A DNA stretch of 64,000 bases. Source: Entoloma clypeatum. Lineage: Eukaryota > Basidiomycota > Agaricomycetes > Agaricales > Entolomataceae. Location: the NCBI GenBank assembly GCA_963565915.1, contig OY751490.1, positions 4,960,001-5,024,000 of the forward strand, given 5' to 3'. A program made the translations under genes and the position numbers. Positions 28,380 through 37,064 of this stretch are shown piece by piece; positions within the stretch are counted from its first letter, which is position 1, and every line of letters starts with the position of its first letter. The notes beneath the pieces were generated by a model that saw only the letters and a program-made list of their open reading frames with translations, searched no databases and was not told where the DNA came from.

Positions 28380-31286
28380 TCAATCGCTGATTACTCCTTT
28401 GGGTATTCCGTACTCTCGGAATATATTATCGCGCCACTCTTTTGCTGTTCCAAGTGCCGATATGTCTGAGTTTACTGGAATGAATCGTCCTTTCTTATTG
28501 AAGCGATCCACGACTACCATAATCATGTCATATCCTCCTGACTCTGGTAATGGTCCTAGGAAGTCTACTGAGAACATGTCTCCCGGTCTTTCTGGGATCT
28601 GATTCGGGTGTAGTTCTGTATTTGCCGGAGATCTCTTCACTTTGGTCCTTTGGCATGTTTCACATCCTTGGATATATTTGGTGATGTCAGCCCGTAACCT
28701 TGGCCACCAATAATTCCTTGTGACGATTTCAAACATTTTTGCTTGTCCCGGATGTCCCGTTAATGGAGAATCGTGTGCCAGTTTGAGAATCTGTTCTCTA
28801 AGATCTGGTATTTTTGGAACGTAGATGCGATTTTCCCAGTATACAATTCCTTCTACTTCTTCCCAATTCTTGGACTTCAACGTCAGGTTTCGTTTGACTT
28901 GATTTTCTCGTCCCTTGTCCGTTTTGATCTGACTTAAGATCTGTTGATCTAGACCCTGGATCTCGATTGATCGAAAATATTCCGTTTTTAGAAGGATGAC
29001 GTCTTCATTGTCATTCACCCCCCTTTCATGTCCTGCTCGTCTCGAGAGGATATCCGCTTTAGTGTTTTGATTGCCGGGTCTATGTGTCAAGATAAAGTTA
29101 TAGTCTTGCATTTCCGTTACCCATCTGGCTTGTCTGCGGTTGAGTTTCTGTGGTTTTCGGAAATATTCGAGATTCTTATGATCTGTCAAGATCTCTACCG
29201 GCTCCTTGGTTCCCAGAAGATATTGGCGCCATTCTTCTAGTGCTATCATTACCGCTAAGAGTTCCTTATCGTAAATCTCATAGTTCCTTTCTGCACTATT
29301 GAGAGATTTTGATATAAACGCGACTGGTTGCCATTTGTCGTTTTCTTGTTGCTGCGATAAGATCCCTCCGATTGCGAAGTCTGATGCATCAACTTCGACC
29401 CTGAATGCCTTATCATTTCTTGGCATTGCTAAAATTGGTGTGGTTGACAGGCGTCTTTTTAATTCATTAAAAGCGTCCTGTTGTTCCTGTTTCCAACACC
29501 ATTCCGTTTTCCCCGTTAATTCATTAAGGGGTTTCGCCACCTTGGAATATCCCTCGATGAATCGGCGATAGAAATTACAAAATCCCAAGAATTGTTGTAT
29601 TTCCCTTTTGACTGTTGGTACTGGCCAATCTTCAATTGCTTCGATTTTCTTTGGATCCACTCTGACCGAGTTTTCTGATACTATTAGGCCTAGAAAGTCT
29701 ACTTCTTGGGCGCTAAATACACATTTTTCTGGTTTCAAGAATAGTTTATTTTCTCGTAACCTTTCCAATACTTTTCTAACATGAATCTTGTGTTCCACCA
29801 GTGTCTTTGAAAATACCAGTATATCGTCCATGTATATGATGACAAATCCTTCGTCAATCATGTCTTTGAAAAGCGCGTTCATCATTGTTTGAAATGTGCT
29901 TGGCGAATTTGTTAACCCAAAAAACATTACTAAGGGTTCAAATAATCCTCGATTGGTTCGGAATGCTGCTTTCCATTCGTCCCCTTCCTTTATTCTGACA
30001 TTGTTATATCCCCATCGTATATCAAACTTGGAGAAATAACGAGCTCCGGACAACTTGTCCACTAGTTCCTGAATGAGCGGTAGAGGGTATCTGTTTTTGA
30101 CCGTCATCTCATTTAATTTCCGATAATCTTGTACCGGTCTCAGGGTTCCATCTTTTTTCTTGATAAAAAAGAATGGTGATGCCATTGGTGACTTTGATGG
30201 TCTTATCCTTCCAGTCGACAGATTTTCATCTAAGAATTCGTCGAGCTGCTTTTGTTCTGATTGACTCAAGGGATAGATCTTGCAGTCTAAAGGCTTTGCG
30301 TCGGGTATCAGCTCGATAGCGTGATCCCATTCTCTTTCCGGAGGCATTTCATCAAACGACTTCTTCTCGAAGACTTCTAGAAATTCCCAGTATTCTTGAG
30401 GAATCTTATCTTTAAGATCCTTTTCTTCGACGAACTCTTTAACCTGAGTCATCGCACGTGCTAACAGTCGACCTTCCAAATCAACCGCCAGTAACTGTTC
30501 CTGGTCTTCCAAGAACGAGGTGGCATCTTCGTCTTCACATCCTTCTGGCAGTTCATTAGGTAGACACTCCGCAGGACATCTTGTGAATCGGACAGATCCG
30601 GTTTTCCAGTCAATATCCGGGTTGTGGAACTTCAGCCACTCATGCCCAATAAAGACTTCCGTTTTCCCAAGAGACGATACCGCTAATTGTAATCTCTCTT
30701 GGTGATTCTTTACTTTAATCATCACATCCACGTACTCTTCTATCCGTCCTCCGGCATTCTCAGTACCGTCCGCATTGTATACCATAAGCGGAATTGGATA
30801 TTTCTTCGTAGATATGTGATTCTTATTCACAAACTTTCGATCAATACAAGATCCCGTGCATCCAGAATCTAATAGAGCTCTCATTGTGAAGGATCTTTTG
30901 TTATCGAGCGTAAACATCGTCAAGGGAATGTCTAACTGATTCCCCCTGTTTACTGAACGAATAAACTTTCGTGGCTGTGCCAATTCAATTAAGGCGTCGA
31001 TCACTTTTGTGTCGTCCAGGTCATTTAAGAGCTGAACCGTCTCTGGTGTTGCCTCATTTCTTCTCGATCCATGCACCCATGTTTTCAACGTGGCTGTAGC
31101 ATGATCAATTCTTTGATTTATCAGCTGTTGCGCGATAAATTCAGGAGTGCCGCTTGCAGGCCTGTAGTTAAAGCGCACGTAGGTAGGAACGTTTGAGTTA
31201 TAATCTTCATTATTTACGAGGGATGGTATAGATACAAATGAAGTGTTCCTAACTATGTTACTAGGGCGGGGCAAGTCCGTGCTCAC
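28380..31286 (-). pseudogene. Gypsy-C pol: protease, RT, RNase H, integrase N-terminal half
   Basis: 968 open codons. Protease ALLDSGCTGSCIDRKFV with an intact Asp; RT with SPMASPFFFIKKKDGTLRPV, FDIRWGYNNVRIKEGDEWKA and VIIYMDDILVFSK; RNase H VEVDASDFAIGGILSQ, IYDKELLAVMIALEEW, TDHKNLEYF. The integrase zinc domain is HDSPLTGHPGQAKMFEIVTR with CETCQ, and the core holds SVDFLGPLPESGGYDMIMVV. The frame ends ISD-TGA where ISDRGPQF is expected, a CGA-to-TGA change. There is no ATG at the 5' end; the frame overlaps the gag stop, and a -1 slippery heptamer lies just upstream, so it is probably made as Gag-Pol. Confidence 0.9.
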
Positions 31287-32539
31287 TTGCTGCCCTGCTG
31301 AAAACCCTTTGCGATAATGTCCATTTGATCCTGCATAGCAGCAATCTGTTGCATAATCACATCCGCGCTGATGTCCTTTATCTCTTCGACTTTTGAAGTC
31401 GATGCCACCGGTACTGCTTCCTGACGTCTTGCAAAGTGTTGTTTTTTCGGTTTTTTACAATCCTTTGCGATGTGTCCGGTTTCTTGGCAGTTGTAACATG
31501 TGATCGGCCTTTTAGTTCGATCGACGTCCATGGCATCAGGAGCCTTTGGTACCGCTGCGACAGCCGGTGCCTGAGCCTTCTGATTGGTGTTTGCCGATCG
31601 TTCCGGGGCCTTTCCTTTGTCCTTGGAGGGTTCTGATCCTCCGCCGTATTGTTTGTCCCAAAAGACATTGCGACGCCAATTCCTGTCAGCTGTAACCGCA
31701 GCTTCATACCAGGCGTCCAAGTCATTTTGGAGTCCGTCTCTTTCTTGTAATTTCCGTCGCAAGGGTTTATTCAATTTGATTTTGAATTTGTTGAGCAAGT
31801 CAACATTGCTATATCCCGATGCGATTGCCAGACCTTTGAAGACCGTAATAAACTCTTCTGCCGATAGACTTCCCTGGGTGAACGCATCCAGTTTCATCTG
31901 TGCTTCTTCGGACTCTTCCGTGTACCTGAAGTACTCTAGGAAGCGTTGCGTGAAGTCCGTCCAGTTTTGAAGCATCGTTGCTTGTTGGCAAAGAATTTCC
32001 CTTCGACGTGCATCTGCCCAGTTTGTTGCGATGTCTGCTTTTCCTCCTTTAATTAGGGAAAGCGCGAACCGGATTTTCTGCGCGTCGTTATTTTCCTGTA
32101 CTCCTTCAAGGTAAAAGACCATGCTCATCAACCATTTCTCCGCTTGTTCCGGTTTGCCATCAAAAGGGTCCGGTGTGGGGAATTTGATTTGAGTGGATCT
32201 AGATCCGCCGGGAGTTTGTACCTGTACCTGTGCCTGAGGTCGTCCAGCCATTTGAACGACCGCATCGGCGATTGCCTTTGTGCTTTCCTGATTTGCTTTC
32301 CAGATTGGCACTAGAGAAGCAAACAGGGCGAGCATTTGAGTGATAAGTCCGAAGAGTTGTGTCCAAAACCCTTGTGGTTGCTGCGGTGGTGAAGGCGCAG
32401 TTTCCTGAATTGGTGTGACCGATGACGGGGGCGTATTGCCAGAGCGGGATGGTTCCCGAGATTCCTGATGGGGCCAGTACTGTGACCCATGTGTGCCTGA
32501 CGGCCCTGCTTGGGGTTGTATCCCCCAGGGGTTAGACAT
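31283..32539 (-). CDS. Gypsy-C gag
   Basis: 418 codons from ATG at 32539 (MSNPWGIQPQAG). Order: Pro/Gln-rich N-terminus, capsid-like helices (FDGKPEQAEKWLMSMVFYLE; NWTDFTQRFLEYFRYTEESE; AEEFITVFKGLAIASGYSN), then one CCHC knuckle CYNCQETGHIAKDC and a basic tail. It forms the cytoplasmic particle and packages element RNA. The frame is intact to TGA. The last 27 nt include the slippery heptamer GGGTTTT in the -1 register. Confidence 0.9.
   Translation of the reverse strand: MSNPWGIQPQAGPSGTHGSQYWPHQESREPSRSGNTPPSSVTPIQETAPSPPQQPQGFWTQLFGLITQMLALFASLVPIWKANQESTKAIADAVVQMAGRPQAQVQVQTPGGSRSTQIKFPTPDPFDGKPEQAEKWLMSMVFYLEGVQENNDAQKIRFALSLIKGGKADIATNWADARRREILCQQATMLQNWTDFTQRFLEYFRYTEESEEAQMKLDAFTQGSLSAEEFITVFKGLAIASGYSNVDLLNKFKIKLNKPLRRKLQERDGLQNDLDAWYEAAVTADRNWRRNVFWDKQYGGGSEPSKDKGKAPERSANTNQKAQAPAVAAVPKAPDAMDVDRTKRPITCYNCQETGHIAKDCKKPKKQHFARRQEAVPVASTSKVEEIKDISADVIMQQIAAMQDQMDIIAKGFQQGSK
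31301..31307 (-). promoter_or_regulatory. Candidate -1 ribosomal frameshift site GGGTTTT
   Basis: On the minus strand the gag codons read AAG-GGT-TTT-CAG, so G-GGT-TTT fits X-XXY-YYZ exactly in the gag frame. After a -1 shift the ribosome reads TCA-GCA-GGG-CAG-CAA-GTG, which is the pol frame. The gag stop is 15 nt downstream of the heptamer. A downstream stimulatory structure was not evaluated. Confidence 0.55.
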
Positions 32540-33470
32540 TATTCCTTAATGACCGGAGAACCAGTTAGGATCGTTTCCGGTGAAGCGTGTTGGTCGGGAG
32601 ATATAAACTAAGCGGTCCTGCGCTTCGTATGGTGCTGTCGCGAAAGCGAAGTCTTTCGGGACGATTGGGAAGTAGTCGGTGATAAGGAATTGGTCCGAGG
32701 TTAGCGGTCCTTGGATTCCTCGGGTGTATGTGTATTTAGGAACTACTGATACGTATTCCTTGTTCCTAAGTTTCTTTGTGATAAAAGAAACCTCTACTCG
32801 TTTGTAGGGTTTGTGTGCTTTGTGATATTGTGGGTTGGTGGCGGTGACAGTGGTCGGGAATTCAATAATCTGCCAACGGTTGTTGCGAATGCGTACAGGA
32901 GCCAGCGTGGAAAATCGATAGTGTCTTGTACCGGGCGCGCGACCCCGATATGGTACTTAGACGTAAGTGAAAACCTTAAAGGTAAAACCCAAAGAACGAT
33001 CTGTCTATTTAGGTAGTCGGGTTACCCAAATAGAGGAAGATCTAGGAAAAAATGAAGTCTATGTGGTCAAAACCCCTACGCACACTAGACTGCTTCTGGG
33101 TCCAAAGGATATCTTGAAGAATCTACACCTCTTGCGATTTGAACGTGTCTGACCTTCTCTTCCAAGTCAGCACACGCGCCAGTAGCTTCTCCGAAGATAT
33201 GCTACGTCGGCCTTGTATCACCTCGGTACGGGACGGACTCAACGTTTCCCTGTGTACCTCAGACGGCGAAGTCAAATATAATGGGTGTGGATTTGTCGAA
33301 TCGAAGGATCCGGAGCAAAGGCTCGGACGGTGGGTGTTGGTCGAAAGTCTCTTTAGCGCTAGAGTCCGCGCGGTCCGTTACAGTGGACTAGACTGGCGAT
33401 GGTGATGGAGAGGAAGTGGAGGATGTGTCGAACGGTGAGCAAGTGGTGAGTCTGTCAAGTCTTGAGCTAA
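32540..33470 (-). other. Gypsy-C 5' leader (about 930 nt)
   Basis: Lies between the 5' LTR and gag ATG. No coding frame fits an element protein. The sequence after the LTR on the minus strand starts TTAGCTCAAGACTTGAC, where a primer binding site is expected, but I could not assign a tRNA. It probably holds packaging signals. Confidence 0.6.
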
Positions 33471-33858
33471 TGTTAGCGACGCTAAACACCAGTACTCAGG
33501 CCTTGCGAGAGAGGAAACGTGGAGGAAAGGGAAAGGCTTTAGAATGAGGTTTGAAGCGGTAGAAACCAGCTCAAGACTGGGGTTCCATGTTCAAACTATC
33601 TACTATATATACTAGTCGTAACAAGTACCTACCCTAAACGTACATGCACCTTGCATGAGGACGATCCGTGGTCCGCTGATGTAAACTACTGCTGTGGTAC
33701 TCAACATGCATCTTCCACGACTTACTGCGGCTGCGCTGGATACTGTGCATCTACCATGCTGCTACCATGAGTCTGGATAAGATAAGATGATCTACCATCA
33801 GATAAGATAAGATGAGATAAGATAAGATAAGAGAAAAGATGAAAAAGTGTTCATAACA
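33471..33858 (-). repeat. Gypsy-C 5' LTR (388 bp)
   Basis: Same sequence as the 3' LTR except for one fewer A in the A-run near its right end. It drives transcription toward lower coordinates. The flanking duplication TCCCC follows at 33859-33863. Confidence 0.95.
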
Positions 33859-33866
33859 TCCCCCTC

Positions 33867-34858
33867 ATGCAGGTGATGATAGAACATCTCGAAACTGTAC
33901 TCCACAAAGCCTGGGCACCTAGCACCGTCGAAACCTATGGAACAGGTCTCGTGACCTTTCACACCTTCTGCAACCTTGCAGGAGTATCAGAGGAGGACCG
34001 AGCTCCCGCACCGTGGGAACTCCTCGAAGTTTTCGCGGCAATGCTCGCGGGCACATATGCCGCATCCACCATCACCAATTACCTTGCCGGAGTGAGGGCA
34101 TGGCATATCATTCACGGGCTCCCACTGTCAAGGCAGCCGCGATTATGGCACCACCAGATTCAAAGAAAGCGCCACGTCCCCCCCTCCTAACGGAGAACAT
34201 CATTCTTATCAAGTCTCTTCTAACACTAACCTCCCCTCTCGGCGCCGCAATATTCGCTTGCCTCACCACCACGTTCTGGTGCGCAGCCAGACTCAGAGAA
34301 TTCACGCTCAAGACCAAAGATGGTTTCGATCCGACCATCCACATTACCCGAGCAGCGGTGACCACCCGCTCAGACCGCCGAGGAAACATGGTACATGTAT
34401 TTCCACTACCCCGCACCAAAACAGCACCATGCAGAGAGGACGTCTACTGGGCCACACAGACCGGCGAAACAGACCCCTTAGCGCCATAGAAAATCATTTC
34501 CGTGTCAACGACACGCCAGCGCACTGCCCCCTTTTTTGCATACCGCAAACAAAAAGGTAAACATGTTCCCCTCACACGTAGGGCCTTCCTAGATTGTATC
34601 AACAAGGTCCTCAAAACAGCCGGTCACCCCCAGCTTCAAGGACACAGCATCCGCATTGGATCGGTACTCGAGTACCTCCTTCGCGGTCTCCCTTTCGATG
34701 CTCTCAAGGTCAAGGGTAGATGGGCCAGCGAAGCCTTCACAGTATACCTACGTGCTCACGCCGAAATAATGGCCCCTTATATGCAGGATGACATCATTCT
34801 CTCTCGAGAACTCAACAAGCTTTCGCTTCCACCCATCAAACGAGGCAGGGTGCACTAA
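33867..34858 (+). pseudogene. DIRS-like tyrosine recombinase core (frameshifted)
   Basis: Three overlapping frames together encode the recombinase. They are: VMIEHLETVLHKAWAPSTVE with a SAM-like helical domain (YGTGLVTFHTFC); then the catalytic domain with TTTFWCAARLREFTLKTKDG (box A Arg); then GHSIRIGSVLEYLLRGLPFD (His-x-x-Arg) and GRWASEAFTVYLRAHAEIMA (nucleophile Tyr). Frame changes lie near 34120-34190 and 34490-34500, so it is dead. In DIRS elements this enzyme integrates a circular cDNA by site-specific strand exchange. Confidence 0.85.
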
Positions 34859-35529
34859 CCGACCCGATCGCCGCGACTAACATACTTGGGAACGAGCTTT
34901 GCATCGCGCGTTGCACCACTCCTATCGGCATAGGGGAGCGCTGTTCAACTCGTCCTCATGGTTTCTCAGCTCGCAGCTAGTCGGAGCCCCTGGCGGGGCG
35001 TCGCCCATTTCTTTTGTATTGTACTATGCACATCTGAGTACTAGCTCTACCTACTCCCATAAATACATGCTCCCTGTGGTCATCACACCACGGTCACTCT
35101 ATCCTTGCAATAACAATAGAGTCACAGACGTCTCTCATGCCACCTGTTCCCAATGCAGAGGGCAATCTCATTTACCATTGTATATATACACTACAATATT
35201 TCCCCTTAATGACAAGTTTTTCCAAAAAAATAAAAAACCGAGTGAATCTTGATGACAACTCAAATAACTGAAGAATCTTAAATGAGCTTGAAGTGAGCTT
35301 GGAGGACCTGAATGAAGCTGAAGGGATCTTAGATGTGCTTGAATATTTACTGGATGCTTAGGCTGCCTTAGCATTTTGCAACAATTTCCTTGGAAACTGC
35401 CACCCTCTTATAGATGGCTTAGGCTGCTTGGAGGCTCTTAGTGCTTCTTGGTGCAAAAATCCAAGGACAGCTAAGGGGGAGAAGGCCTAAGAACACCCAA
35501 GGGCTTTCAAGAAGCTTTGACATTTCGCT
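34859..35529. other. Non-coding; probable DIRS 3' flank
   Basis: No gene seen. A small hairpin, GCCCCTGGCGGGGC, at about 34987-35000 may be a termination or end structure. From about 35260 the sequence carries repeated words AGCTTGA, CTTAG and GGATCTTAGA. Confidence 0.35.
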
Positions 35530-36020
35530 GATGCAGTAGGTAGACACCAATCTCATCAAAACTCTGAAAGCGTCACAAAATCATTAATCTGGGCACATCC
35601 ACCCAACCGATTCATATCGTCTTTCTCTCCCCTTGTTTGGTTCGTATATGGGTTGACTTACCCCAAGGTGATAAGGTGTACAATGCCTAGATCAGTGGGT
35701 GGGTCCTAATCTCATCAAAACCCCAACACACCACAGAATCATGAGTTCCAGCACAACCACTGCACAGATCCCTTCAGTCTCTTTTGCTCCTTTCTTAGTA
35801 TCTATATGACTGTATTTCCACTATAGGAATAACATGGGTAATGTCTAGTTACAATTCTACATCATAGCCCTCTCAAAACCCCAAAGCACACAAAAGTCAA
35901 TTTATTTTGGCACAACCGTGGGACGGATTCCTCTCGTCCTACTTCTATGTTGTTTAGGAAGTATATGGAGAGGTCTTCACTGCAGGAATAACCCTGGGGC
36001 TGCCTAGTCTTGTCTGGGCA
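35530..36020. repeat. Degenerate tandem repeat, three units of about 160 bp
   Basis: Landmark CTCATCAAAAC(C/T)C recurs at 35552, 35711 and 35871, spacing 159 and 160. Each unit also has CACAAAATCAT or a variant, GGCACA(A)CC, a CTC-rich stretch and GGAATAAC/GGGTAATGCCTAG. Units are clearly diverged. No ORF. Confidence 0.65.
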
Positions 36021-36139
36021 AATGCCAGTTCACCCAGTCTGACACAAAAATAAGTGTACAATACTTGTGGGTACTCACCACAGGCATGTTTAGTCACAAG
36101 TTAGACTTCCTTTCTGGGTCATTCAACACATCCAAGATA

Positions 36140-36320
36140 CATAGCATGGGCCAAGATTTACGAAGTTCGAACCAAGTTCGAACTTCAGGTTCAGGTTCAA
36201 CCATCTCCCGGACCTGAACCGTTACCTCCATACAAGGTTTGCTTCAGCTCAACGGCGGACCTGAACCCCGAACCTGAGATCAGGTTCAGGTTCAGACCAG
36301 GTTCGGGAACTGGACTTCGG
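36140..36320. repeat. GTTCAGGTTC/CCTGAACC cluster
   Basis: The word AGGTTCAGGTTC and its inverse GAACCTGA occur about eight times in 180 bp in both orientations. This looks like the subterminal region of a DNA transposon, but no terminal repeats were found. The copia element inserts about 75 bp to the right. Confidence 0.4.
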
Positions 36321-36394
36321 CCAGTCTAACGGTACAGCACTATGGTGCACTATGGGACACTACAGTGCTACATGTGACTACATGTGACTACAGC

Positions 36395-36703
36395 TGTTGA
36401 AACTTTTCCCATCACGTAGATTAGATTAGATTAGATTACATCATGTGACCTTTACATATCTTCATTACATACTTGTTTGGTTGGTACAAACAGTAGTACG
36501 GTATATAAGACCAGGAAACTGTCAATACCAACAAGTTGTCTCTTGACTCTTAACCAGCTCCATCGCTCTTACCAGCCTCAACCGCTCTCACCAGCCTTAC
36601 CCCTCCAAACCATGTAAGTGACCATAGCGGTATCGTAGACTACTTCCACTGTAGCTATGTTGCTCAGTACACCTGTGGCTAGCGCCCAGGTGGAACTTCA
36701 ACA
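36395..36703 (+). repeat. Copia 5' LTR (309 bp)
   Basis: TGTTGAAACTTTT...AACTTCAACA. The U3 part has four or five tandem TAGAT units (about 36417-36437). GGTATATAAGACC at about 36500 is the likely TATA box. ACCAGCCT/CTCACCAGCC repeats lie in the R/U5 part. Confidence 0.95.
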
Positions 36704-36718
36704 GGTTATGGGCCCCGG
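36704..36718 (+). other. Candidate primer binding site (half-tRNA type)
   Basis: GGTTATGGGCCCCGG follows the LTR directly. It resembles GGTTATGAGCCC, the complement of the anticodon arm of initiator tRNA-Met, which copia- and Ty5-like elements use as an internal (half-tRNA) primer site. One mismatch to the consensus I recall; assignment is tentative. Confidence 0.4.
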
Positions 36719-37064
36719 ATAGCAGAGGGACTTGGGAAACGCTGGCAACAGCGAGTACCTGCCCACTCTACCCTGGTTGGCAAAGAACCGATCGAAAGAT
36801 CTAGGTTCTGAGTCTTACTTCTTCACATATGAACCTGGGAACGTCATTACGACAAGTACCTGTCATGAGGCGTCCCTAAGGGGATTAACATAGTACACTC
36901 CATGTGGAAACGTTGATCGCACCTTATACGTTTCTGACATATAAAGGGTTTTCCCATGACCGCTATTCCTGAAGGGAATATGTCATAAGGAATCATTCAA
37001 TTGTTTTCTCGAATCATATTCATAACACATCACTGATTGAGAACCCTTTTTAGATTCATTCACA

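Larger units (their letters stand above)
26869..33858 (-). mobile_element. Full-length Ty3/gypsy chromovirus, element C (6990 bp)
   Basis: Two LTRs of 389 and 388 bp that differ only in an A-run (six versus five A), flanked by TCCCC duplications. Minus-strand order: 5' LTR, about 930-nt leader, gag, protease-RT-RNase H-integrase-chromodomain, a 61-codon third ORF, a purine tract, 3' LTR. Near-identical LTRs imply a very recent insertion. One TGA in the integrase is the only obvious block. It sits in the DIRS-like element. Confidence 0.95.
23024..34858 (+). mobile_element. DIRS-like tyrosine recombinase retrotransposon, split by gypsy-C
   Basis: Plus-strand order gag-like ORF, cysteine-rich gag C-terminus, RT-RNase H, tyrosine recombinase. 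This combination, without DDE integrase or LTRs, defines the DIRS order. Gypsy-C (26869-33858) is inserted between the first residues of the recombinase and its core. Several TGA stops at likely CGA codons and frameshifts make it inactive. The outer repeats were not identified, so the ends given are those of the coding part. Confidence 0.8.

Noticed and set aside
27779..31970. Plus-strand ORFs across gypsy-C
   Set aside because: Antisense to well-supported gag and pol frames.
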